Positions 1 through 5,564 of a stretch of 8,196 bases of DNA are shown here, piece by piece (position 1 is the stretch's first letter; each line of letters begins with the position of its first letter). Below the pieces are notes generated by a model. It was not told where the DNA came from and ran no database searches. It saw only the letters and a program-made list of their open reading frames with translations. Origin of the DNA: Dehalococcoidia bacterium (GTDB lineage Bacteria > Chloroflexota > Dehalococcoidia > GIF9 > AB-539-J10); assembly GCA_030606385.1 (NCBI GenBank), contig JAUWGN010000035.1, forward strand, positions 1 through 8,196. The letters run 5' to 3'. A program made the position numbers and the translations under genes.

Positions 1-25
1 ACGAAGCAATCTCAGGAAAGGCTGG
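1..25. repeat. edge of a dispersed palindromic repeat (REP/MITE-like)
   Basis: The window opens with acgaagcaatctc. This matches, from memory, the end of a dispersed repeat of the type gtcattgcgag...gcgacgaagcaatctc that is frequent between genes in Dehalococcoidia and some other environmental genomes. Only the edge is visible. A related gagcgaagcgaag block occurs at about 3091-3103, and the gcaatgaca end of such repeats recurs just downstream at 51-59 and 912-920. Family assignment is by recall. Confidence 0.4.
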
Positions 26-29
26 TCGT

Positions 30-98
30 AAGGATTGTCATGCATTGATGGCAATGACATAATAAGGGTGTGCGGGTTGCCATCATTGTCCTGGGGCT
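30..98 (+). repeat. direct repeat copy 1: promoter plus gene start
   Basis: Bases 30-98 match 891-959 at 63 of 69 positions without gaps, at an offset of 861. The non-coding part (30-69) differs at one base only (a44 versus c905). The coding part (70-98) differs at five bases. The unit carries a complete promoter, the GTG start and about ten codons, so the cyclase gene and tyrA begin with nearly the same DNA. Similarity stops abruptly upstream of base 30. Confidence 0.9.
35..63 (+). promoter_or_regulatory. sigma-70-type promoter, predicted leaderless, for the cyclase gene
   Basis: The -35 box is TTGTCA (35-40, five of six consensus bases). The spacer is 17 bases and the -10 box is CATAAT (58-63). 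With usual spacing, transcription starts at about base 70, which is the G of the GTG start codon, so the mRNA is probably leaderless. The only Shine-Dalgarno-like bases (aaggg, 64-68) lie too close to the start to work normally. The promoter sits on an imperfect palindrome: tgtcatgc, short loop, ggcaatgaca. Confidence 0.7.
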
Positions 99-867
99 CC
101 TTGCATTGTTAGGAGCGGTTTGTGCCTGCTCTTGCTCAGAATCCCCGGCTCCCACAACTTCTAGTATCACTCCAGTCTATAGTTACAATGTTGTCAACAC
201 CTATCCTCATGACCGAAGTGCTTTCACACAAGGGTTGGTTTTTGAAGAGGGTGTTTTATATGAAGGAACAGGGCTTAATGGGCGCTCCACTTTGCGCAGG
301 GTGGAATTGGAAACTGGAGAGGTGCTGCAAATTCATGAGTTACCAGCCCAATTTTTCGGTGAGGGTGTGACCGTTTATGGAAACGACATCATCCAGTTGA
401 CCTGGCAACCGCATGTCGGCTTTGTTTATGATAGGGACAGCTTTGAGTTACTACAAGAGTTCAATTATTCCACTCAAGGTTGGGGCATTACCCATGACGG
501 AGAGCGTTTGATTATGAGCGATGGAACGGCAACATTGTATTTCCTAGACCCTGAAACCTTTGAGGAAATTGGTCGGGTTGGAGTATATGACAACGATGGT
601 TACGTGAACAGACTCAATGAATTGGAATATGTTCAAGGAGAAATCTATGTCAATGTCTGGCAGACAAACTGCATTGCCAGGATTGACCCTCAGACAGGTC
701 AGGTGGTTGGCTGGATAGAGTTGAAAGGGCTTTTAACTCCTGAAGACCGCGGTGAGCTGGTTGATGTCCTCAATGGCATTGCCTATGACGCAGAGAATGC
801 TCGCTTGTTTGTGACCGGAAAATTGTGGCCTAAGCTCTTTGAGATTGAATTGATTTCTGCTGGGTGA
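70..867 (+). CDS. glutaminyl-peptide cyclotransferase, plant/bacterial beta-propeller type, probable lipoprotein
   Basis: This enzyme cyclises N-terminal glutamine of peptides or proteins to pyroglutamate with release of ammonia. The 265-residue protein shows the signature run of the Glu_cyclase_2 family: FTQGL (52-56), FGEGVT (96-101), QLTW (109-112), GWGITHDG (137-144), SDG (150-152), NELEY (183-187), IDPQTG (205-210), LNGIA (234-238) and VTGKLWP (248-254). Residues 1-20 are a hydrophobic signal peptide with only one Arg. VCAC (17-20) is a plausible lipobox with Cys20 as lipidated residue, so the enzyme is probably anchored outside the membrane. GTG at 70 is the only possible start because an in-frame TGA lies at 55-57. 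The gene has its own copy of the tyrA promoter and does not join the aromatic pathway functionally. Family call is strong; the lipoprotein call is inference. Confidence 0.9.
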   Translation: MRVAIIVLGLLALLGAVCACSCSESPAPTTSSITPVYSYNVVNTYPHDRSAFTQGLVFEEGVLYEGTGLNGRSTLRRVELETGEVLQIHELPAQFFGEGVTVYGNDIIQLTWQPHVGFVYDRDSFELLQEFNYSTQGWGITHDGERLIMSDGTATLYFLDPETFEEIGRVGVYDNDGYVNRLNELEYVQGEIYVNVWQTNCIARIDPQTGQVVGWIELKGLLTPEDRGELVDVLNGIAYDAENARLFVTGKLWPKLFEIELISAG

Positions 868-890
868 TTAACGATTCCTATTCTGCCAAC

Positions 891-959
891 AAGGATTGTC
901 ATGCCTTGATGGCAATGACATAATAAGGGTGTGCGTGTTGCTATTATTGGGCTGGGGCT
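891..959 (+). repeat. direct repeat copy 2: promoter plus gene start
   Basis: This is the second copy of the unit at 30-98 (39 of 40 identical before the start codon, 24 of 29 after it). The palindrome tgtcatgcc-ttgat-ggcaatgaca lies at 898-920, with one bulged base. Recombination between the two copies would remove exactly 861 bp, that is, the whole cyclase gene, and leave tyrA with an intact promoter. Confidence 0.9.
896..924 (+). promoter_or_regulatory. sigma-70-type promoter, predicted leaderless, for tyrA-aroA-gmk
   Basis: TTGTCA (896-901), a 17-base spacer and CATAAT (919-924) form a near-consensus promoter. The predicted start of transcription is about base 931, the first base of the tyrA GTG codon. 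This is the only promoter seen for the three-gene operon. Its -35 and -10 boxes overlap the two arms of an imperfect palindrome, so a dimeric repressor or hairpin effect is conceivable, but nothing in the window shows one. Confidence 0.7.
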
Positions 960-1788
960 TATCGGTGGTTCCATCGGGCTTGGTTTGAAAAAGGCTGATA
1001 AATCTGACTGTGAAGTGGTGGGCTATGTTCGTCGTCCTGAAGCTGCCTCGCTGGCGATGAATATGGGGATGGTTGATAGAGTAGAAATGAGCCTCGAGGA
1101 CACGGTAAAAGAAGCTGAGATGGTGATTGTTGCCACTCCAGTGTTAACCATAAAGGAAATCATGTCCAAGATAGCAGATTCTCTTCCCCATGGCTGTATA
1201 GTTACTGACACGGGGAGCACCAAGGTTCAGGTTATGAAGTGGGCTGGGGATTTATTGCCACCAACGGTGGACTTCGTCGGCGGGCATCCTATGGCGGGGA
1301 AGGAGACCTACGGCATGAAGACTGCTGAGGCTGATTTATTTCAAGGGTCTGTTTATTGTCTTACTCCAGCCAAGAAGGCTTCGTCACAGGCGGTGGATCA
1401 AGTGGAAGATATGGTGAAAAAATTGGGGGCTGTGCCTTTCTTCATTGATGCCCAGGAGCATGATGAGCTTGTAGCTGGCACTAGCCACCTCTCCTTTTTA
1501 TTATCAGCCGCTCTGGTAACGAGCACCGCCAGTGAACCTACCTGGGAGAAGATGAAGAAATTAGCTGGCTCCGGTTATCGTGACGTTACCCGGTTGGCTT
1601 CGGGAAGCCCCGAGGTAAACGCGCAGATTTGCCTTACCAATCAGCAGGCGATACTTCACTGGCTCGATAGGTTTATTGATGAGCTGCAAAGGTATCGTCA
1701 CCTGGTGAATTTAGGCGATGAAAGGCTAAAAGAGACACTAGCTGAGGCTAATAAATTAAGGCAGGAATGGCTGAACAAGGCAAAATAA
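931..1788 (+). CDS. tyrA: prephenate dehydrogenase (or arogenate dehydrogenase)
   Basis: The enzyme oxidatively decarboxylates prephenate (or arogenate) with NAD(P) in cytosolic tyrosine synthesis. The 285-residue protein starts with a Rossmann motif GLGLIGGS (7-14). It then has DTGSTK (93-98), the conserved GGHPMAG (117-123), SHLSFL (185-190) with His186 as probable catalytic histidine, and the helical-domain motif YRDVTRLASGSP (216-227). Length fits a stand-alone enzyme without an ACT or chorismate mutase domain, so direct tyrosine feedback through ACT is not expected. GTG at 931 is the only available start: the glycine motif begins at residue 7 and an in-frame TGA lies at 916-918. No normally spaced ribosome binding site is present. 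The 3' end overlaps aroA by 22 bases, suggesting translational coupling. Substrate preference cannot be read from the sequence. Confidence 0.93.
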   Translation: MRVAIIGLGLIGGSIGLGLKKADKSDCEVVGYVRRPEAASLAMNMGMVDRVEMSLEDTVKEAEMVIVATPVLTIKEIMSKIADSLPHGCIVTDTGSTKVQVMKWAGDLLPPTVDFVGGHPMAGKETYGMKTAEADLFQGSVYCLTPAKKASSQAVDQVEDMVKKLGAVPFFIDAQEHDELVAGTSHLSFLLSAALVTSTASEPTWEKMKKLAGSGYRDVTRLASGSPEVNAQICLTNQQAILHWLDRFIDELQRYRHLVNLGDERLKETLAEANKLRQEWLNKAK

Positions 1789-3128
1789 GAATCATCAAGC
1801 CCTGCCATCGCCTGGAAGGCGAAGTTACCCCACCGGGCGATAAGTCCATCTCCCATCGGGCGGTGATTCTTAACAGCATAGCTTCAGGCGAAGCTGAGAT
1901 TGTGAATTTCTCCCCAGGTGGGGATTGCTGGAGCACCGTTCGTTGTTTAAGGGCTTTAGGGGCAAGGATTCGCAGAGTTGGCGCTTCTGATTTTCCCACC
2001 TTACTTGTTTCCGGTGTTGGTGGGAGAGGATTAACTGAAGCCTCAAACGTGCTCGATGCCGGGAATAGTGCCACTACCATGCGCCTTCTCGGTGGCTTGC
2101 TCTCCAGCCAGCCTTTCTTATCTATCATCACCGGCGATGCTTCCCTCCGTTCCCGCCCCATGGGGAGGCTGATTGAGCCGTTACGGCTGATGGGGGCAGA
2201 AATCTGGGGTAGGGGAAAGGATTCCTTTGCCCCTCTGGTAATCAAGGGCAGGAAGTTGTATGGCACCGAAATCTCGTTATCCATTCCCAGCGCTCAAATC
2301 AAGTCGGCGATTTTATTGGCCGCTCTATTTGCTCGATGGAGGACGGCGTTACAACAGCTTGTCCCTTCCCGTGACCATACTGAAAGATTGCTCAAGCAGA
2401 TGGGAGCTGAATTGAAAAGTGATGGCAAATTGATTTCGTTAAATCCTTTAACTTCTCCGCTAAAGGCAATCAGCTTTACCATTCCTGGTGATATCAGCTC
2501 GGCGGCTTATTTTCTGGTTGCTGCCGCTGTTCATCCCGATGCCAGGATAGTGGTGAGGGGCTGTGGGGTTAATCCAACACGGACGGGGATTATTGATGCC
2601 CTTGTGGCTATGGGGGCTAAGCTGAAGATAAAAAATGAGAGATTGAATGCCAATGAGCCGTTGGCTGATATTGTGGTGGAATCCAGCAAATTAAGAGGTA
2701 TCGAGATTGGTGGTGCGATGATTCCTCGTGTTATTGATGAAATTCCCCTTCTGGCTGTGGCGGGCTGCTTTGCCAGTGGCAAAACTGTGATTAAAGGTGC
2801 TGCTGAACTGCGGGTGAAGGAATCCGACCGAATTGCCACGGTCTCTCGTGAGCTTACCAAAATGGGCGCTAAAATTGAGGAGTTGCCTGATGGCATGATT
2901 ATCTATGGAGGTAAATCTTTATCGGGCGCAGAGGTTGACAGCCACCTAGACCATCGACTGGCGATGAGCCTGGCTATACTAGGTTTGATGGCTGAAGGTG
3001 AAACGGTCATCAACCATGCTCAGGTGGTAAATGTTTCCTATCCCTCATTCTGGTCCGTCGTTGCGAGCCTTATCCCGAGCCAAAGCTCTGAGCGAAGCGA
3101 AGAGGCAGCGAGGGAACTGAAGGAATGA
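1767..3128 (+). CDS. aroA: 3-phosphoshikimate 1-carboxyvinyltransferase (EPSP synthase)
   Basis: EPSP synthase transfers the enolpyruvyl group of PEP to shikimate-3-phosphate, step six of the shikimate pathway. Motifs along the 453 residues: GDKSISHR (24-31), GNSATTMRLL (99-108), GDASLRSRPMGR (123-134), SAQIKSAILLA (175-185), PSRDHTE (200-206), IDEIPLLAVAG (323-333) with Asp324 as likely catalytic Asp, VKESDRIA (350-357), DHRLAM (395-400) and VSYPSF (423-428). ATG at 1767 is preceded by AAGG (1758-1761) at 5 bases and lies inside tyrA. Oddities: Ala102 replaces the Gly equivalent to E. coli Gly96, as in glyphosate-insensitive class II enzymes. ARWRT (189-193) looks like a doubly frameshifted version of the usual acidic/glycine turn. 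The last 16 or so residues (SQSSERSEEAARELKE) are an extension encoded by repeat-like DNA. The gene overlaps gmk by 4 bases. Confidence 0.93.
   Translation: MAEQGKIRIIKPCHRLEGEVTPPGDKSISHRAVILNSIASGEAEIVNFSPGGDCWSTVRCLRALGARIRRVGASDFPTLLVSGVGGRGLTEASNVLDAGNSATTMRLLGGLLSSQPFLSIITGDASLRSRPMGRLIEPLRLMGAEIWGRGKDSFAPLVIKGRKLYGTEISLSIPSAQIKSAILLAALFARWRTALQQLVPSRDHTERLLKQMGAELKSDGKLISLNPLTSPLKAISFTIPGDISSAAYFLVAAAVHPDARIVVRGCGVNPTRTGIIDALVAMGAKLKIKNERLNANEPLADIVVESSKLRGIEIGGAMIPRVIDEIPLLAVAGCFASGKTVIKGAAELRVKESDRIATVSRELTKMGAKIEELPDGMIIYGGKSLSGAEVDSHLDHRLAMSLAILGLMAEGETVINHAQVVNVSYPSFWSVVASLIPSQSSERSEEAARELKE
3071..3124 (+). repeat. repeat-like tail inside aroA that also carries the gmk ribosome binding site
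   Basis: The block ctgagcgaagcgaagaggc resembles the core of the same REP/MITE-like family seen at the window edge. It encodes a charged, low-complexity C-terminal tail of AroA beyond the conserved fold. It also provides GAGGGA (3110-3115), a Shine-Dalgarno sequence 9 bases before the gmk ATG. The similarity is short, so the origin is inference. Confidence 0.4.
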
Positions 3129-3721
3129 GTTCAAACCAGTTGCTTATCGTTCTCTCGGGACCTTCCGGTGTGGGCAAAGATGCCCTGCTCAAGAAGATGG
3201 AGGAGCAAAAGTATCCCTTTCACTATGTGGTAACGGTTACCAGTCGTCCTCGCCGTGAAGGGGAAAGGGATGGTGTGGATTATCACTTCATTTCCCAGCA
3301 GGAGTTTCAGCGAATGATTGATAATGGTGAGCTTCTGGAATGGGCAAATGTCTATGGAAATTACTATGGCGTGCCCAGGAAGGAGATTAGTCAGGCTTTG
3401 TCTAAGGGGAAGGACATCATTGTGAAGGTAGATGTGCAGGGCGCAAAGACGATTAAGCAAATATTGCCTCAGGCGGTGTTCATCTTCCTAAGGTCCCCCT
3501 CAATGGAGGAGCTGGAAAGACGGTTAAGGCAGCGCCGTAGTGAGTCTGCCAGGGAATTAACGCTGAGGTTACAGAAGGCTGAAGAAGAGATGAAGAGCTT
3601 GCCCCTTTTTGACCATGTGCTCACAAGCTATGAAGGCAAACTTGATGAAGTTATCTCCGAGATTCAAGCCATCGTTACTGCTGAGAAGCGCCACGTTAAG
3701 CCAGGAGTAATTGAGCTATAA
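3125..3721 (+). CDS. gmk: guanylate kinase
   Basis: This cytosolic enzyme phosphorylates GMP to GDP using ATP, in purine salvage and GTP supply. The 198-residue length is typical. The protein has the P-loop GPSGVGKD (12-19), the GMP-binding stretch TSRPRREGERDGVDYHF (39-55), ELLEWANVYGNYYGVP (69-84), DVQGA (103-107) and an arginine-rich lid (RLRQRR, 133-138). The ATG overlaps the aroA stop (ATGA), with GAGGGA nine bases upstream, so translation is probably coupled to aroA. In many bacteria gmk is followed by rpoZ. Here it is instead met tail-to-tail by an acyl-CoA dehydrogenase gene on the other strand, with stops overlapping by 6 bases. No terminator hairpin is visible between them. Confidence 0.95.
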   Translation: MSSNQLLIVLSGPSGVGKDALLKKMEEQKYPFHYVVTVTSRPRREGERDGVDYHFISQQEFQRMIDNGELLEWANVYGNYYGVPRKEISQALSKGKDIIVKVDVQGAKTIKQILPQAVFIFLRSPSMEELERRLRQRRSESARELTLRLQKAEEEMKSLPLFDHVLTSYEGKLDEVISEIQAIVTAEKRHVKPGVIEL

Positions 3722-4993
3722 TACCGGTGCAGCCTGAGCTTTTTCCTGGTCGGCATCTGTGTAAACCTTTTCCTCAGTAGCTTCCTCTTCGCTGAGCGGA
3801 ACATCGGACTCAACATCTCTTCCCTCAATTTCCCTGGCAAGGAGTTCTTTGTAATACTCGTGCTGGATAATGAGTTTCATAATATCGTTTGTTCCTGTCC
3901 AGATCATGGGAAGCCTTGCCTCTCTCACTGCTCGCTCGATAGGGTAGACATTGGTATATCCAATGCCTCCCATATTATCCATAGCATCATTTGCCACTTC
4001 CCAAAATACTTTGGTAGCAAGCACCTTTAACTCAGAGACCAGCCTTCTCTGGTAGCCTGCTGTGCCTATTCCATCATCTATGGTCTTCCCCACTGCATAG
4101 GCAAAAGCGCTGACAGCATCAAGTTTGGTTAGACTCTCAGCTATTCTAAAATTGACTGCCTCAAAGGTTCTTATGTTAAAACCGAAGGCTTTTCTTTTGT
4201 TGGCATACTTGGCAGTTATCTCCAGAATAGCTCGGGCACCAGCTACACCACCAGAAAGGATTCTCTCGGGCACCATCATCTTGTAGAAAATTTTTGAACC
4301 GGCGTTTTCTTCTCCCAGAAGATTTTCCTCAGGTACCTTTACATCCCGGAAGTATATTCTTGCCGTTCCTGTGCCCCGAACTCCCATCAAACCATAGACG
4401 TGCTTTACGTCTACTCCCATATCTCTTTCAACGATGAAAGCGCTAAGTGAATCACGAGGAGCTGCTCCAGGGTTGGTAACAGCGTAAACCAGGAAGAAGT
4501 CGGCACCTTCACCACCCACAGTAAACCGTTTCTGGCCATTCAGGATATAATAGTTTCCTTCTTTTTTAGCAGTGGTGGTGGCACCGAAGAAGTCAGACCC
4601 TCCTCTGGGCTCAGTAAGTGCTTCACCGGCCCACATTTTCCCTGCAATGATGGGCTTGAGATATTTTTCCTTTTGGGCCTCGTTTCCGAATACGTTTAGA
4701 GCTTCCCCAACGATAGAGACTAAAGCGTAAAGGCATGTAAGGCTCACAGTTAACTTACCAATTATACCTGCAACCATAATATCATCCACCCATCCAAGCC
4801 CCCTGCCTCCGTACTTGGGGGGGAACCTCAACCCGAGAAGATTTCGCTTCCCTGCCTCAACCACCCATTCTTTGGGGAACGTGATTTTATCAGCATCCAT
4901 ATCCATGATGAGCTGTCGTGGCACGCTTTTGACGAAATCTTCCACTTCCTCCTTGAGTTTCTTCCGTTCCTCGGTCATAAATACCTCTAGCAT
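3716..4993 (-). CDS. acyl-CoA dehydrogenase family protein
   Basis: This FAD flavoenzyme family introduces a 2,3 double bond into acyl-CoA thioesters and passes electrons to an electron-transfer flavoprotein. The 425-residue form has an N-terminal helical domain (1-120), the middle-domain signature GEALTEPRGGSDF (123-135) and LNGQKRFTVG (151-160), and the C-terminal segment NKRKAFG (265-271) and MGGIGYTNVYPIERAVREAR (341-360). The usual catalytic Glu of short- and medium-chain enzymes (YEGT) is Thr366 here (IWTGT). Glu243 in VPERILSGG matches the alternative base position of isovaleryl- and long-chain-type enzymes. The tail after about 388 is acidic and unusual. ATG at 4993 is chosen: it has AAAGGAGG four bases upstream, while the longer GTG start at 5047 lies before the predicted transcription start. 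Substrate unknown. Confidence 0.92.
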   Translation of the reverse strand: MLEVFMTEERKKLKEEVEDFVKSVPRQLIMDMDADKITFPKEWVVEAGKRNLLGLRFPPKYGGRGLGWVDDIMVAGIIGKLTVSLTCLYALVSIVGEALNVFGNEAQKEKYLKPIIAGKMWAGEALTEPRGGSDFFGATTTAKKEGNYYILNGQKRFTVGGEGADFFLVYAVTNPGAAPRDSLSAFIVERDMGVDVKHVYGLMGVRGTGTARIYFRDVKVPEENLLGEENAGSKIFYKMMVPERILSGGVAGARAILEITAKYANKRKAFGFNIRTFEAVNFRIAESLTKLDAVSAFAYAVGKTIDDGIGTAGYQRRLVSELKVLATKVFWEVANDAMDNMGGIGYTNVYPIERAVREARLPMIWTGTNDIMKLIIQHEYYKELLAREIEGRDVESDVPLSEEEATEEKVYTDADQEKAQAAPVL

Positions 4994-5005
4994 TTCCCCT
5001 CCTTT
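4994..5005 (-). promoter_or_regulatory. strong Shine-Dalgarno fixing the dehydrogenase start
   Basis: Read on the minus strand, AAAGGAGG (4998-5005) is followed by GGAA and then ATG. It is the best ribosome binding site in the window. It supports ATG at 4993 over the 18-residue longer GTG form. Confidence 0.8.
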
Positions 5006-5047
5006 CAGTGATGAATTAATTAACTTTCCATCCAGATGACAACTCAC

Positions 5048-5056
5048 ATTATAACA
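5048..5056 (-). promoter_or_regulatory. extended -10 promoter of the acyl-CoA dehydrogenase gene
   Basis: The minus strand reads TGTTATAAT: a perfect TATAAT (5048-5053) with a TGN extension. No good -35 hexamer is found at 16-18 bases, as is common for extended -10 promoters. Predicted transcription start is about base 5041, giving a leader of about 48 bases before ATG 4993. Confidence 0.6.
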
Positions 5057-5112
5057 CTAACCTGAATTTTGTTTGACCGTCGAGGGATTTTATTTCTATA
5101 CTTTGTTTGGTT

Positions 5113-5152
5113 GGAGGGGTGACCGAGTGGCTTAAGGTGGCGGTCTTGAAAA
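5113..5152 (+). tRNA. tRNA-Ser(UGA), truncated 5' half
   Basis: The sequence has the acceptor 5' strand GGAGGGG (5113-5119), TG, D stem ACC...GGT with loop gagtggcttaa, anticodon-stem 5' strand GCGGT (5140-5144) and loop CTTGAAA (5145-5151) with anticodon TGA. It follows the bacterial tRNA-Ser(UGA) pattern closely. The expected 3' anticodon strand ACCGC is absent: the sequence goes into an A run and then transposase remnant. No variable arm, T arm or acceptor 3' strand was found in the following 400 bases. It cannot form a functional tRNA. It is either a gene cut by insertion and deletion or an assembly junction in a repeat. Confidence 0.8.
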
Positions 5153-5153
5153 A

Positions 5154-5480
5154 ACATTCCCTCTACATCTCTGGTAGATAGCCCTCTTACATACATCTCC
5201 CTCACCAATCGGCCCAGTATGTCTGATCCTTTCTTAAACAGTGGGAGAGGCGAGAATGAAAGGGCTCTTCAGTTTCACGAACTCCAGGCAGAGCAAGCTC
5301 CAGAAATCCCTCTGCTGTAGTCACCTTCCCTTCCCGATAGCCATTTCGCCACCCCTTATGTTTCCGCTTCCCCCGTTTATAGTGAGCTCTGCCCAGGAAA
5401 TCCTCCACTTCCTGCGTGGGTGATTTATACTGCGCTTCTCGCTGTGCTGTCAGGGATTTTCCTTTTAATTTTGCATTGAC
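5154..5480 (-). pseudogene. IS256/mutator-type transposase remnant, N-terminal part, frameshifted
   Basis: Reading leftward from about 5480, one frame encodes an N-terminal region including TQEVEDFLGRAHYKRGKRK, GWRNGYREGKV and FLELALPGVRETEEPF. This is the typical start of IS256-family transposases, where RNGY is followed by a regular beta-rich stretch. Near 5240-5255 the reading shifts frame. From there to 5155 the other frame encodes LFKKGSDILGRLVREMY and then VRGLSTRDVEGM, the family's classic next block. The DDE catalytic core is missing: the remnant stops at the truncated tRNA. No convincing start codon is present. In-frame TAG lies at 5487-5489 (minus strand). It is inactive; the terminal inverted repeats are not recognisable. 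Confidence 0.8.
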
Positions 5481-5504
5481 GAGTGGCTAAGAATGCAATA
5501 CAAT
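5476..5504 (+). promoter_or_regulatory. outward promoter driving the TIR-TPR genes
   Basis: TTGACG (5476-5481, five of six), exactly 17 bases, and TACAAT (5499-5504, five of six) form a near-consensus promoter. It starts in the 5' edge of the transposase remnant and points away from it. Predicted transcription start is about 5511, leaving a leader of about 54 bases before the TIR gene. It lies upstream of the possible cassette boundary at 5537, so it could serve as the promoter of a cassette array. An AT-rich tract (5511-5536) follows. Confidence 0.65.
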
Positions 5505-5536
5505 TCCGCCAATTAATACAATATATAAAAATTAAC

Positions 5537-5543
5537 GTTAAAT
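5537..5543 (+). other. possible cassette recombination core site (GTTRRRY)
   Basis: GTTAAAT fits the GTTRRRY core used by integron integrases and lies 21 bases before the TIR start codon, the usual distance for a gene cassette. The base upstream context does not form a recognisable attC hairpin or known attI. A seven-base degenerate match is weak alone; the case rests on the clear attC at the other end of the same two genes. Confidence 0.35.
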
Positions 5544-5564
5544 TGCAGAAAGGAATTCGCAGCA

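Noticed and set aside
4994..5047. Longer GTG start for the acyl-CoA dehydrogenase (443 residues)
   Set aside because: The extended -10 box at 5048-5053 places the transcription start near 5041, inside this extension, and the strong Shine-Dalgarno precedes ATG 4993.
5113..5200. Intact tRNA-Ser with an intron after the anticodon loop
   Set aside because: No 3' half occurs downstream and the following sequence is recognisable transposase in antisense; no intron structure is seen.
5241..5423. Forward-strand small ORF of 60 codons
   Set aside because: It is the antisense shadow of the transposase remnant, with no family-like sequence of its own.
5482..5543. A full attC or attI site before the TIR gene
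   Set aside because: Only the seven-base GTTAAAT core is present; no RYYYAAC partner or paired arms could be found at the right distance.
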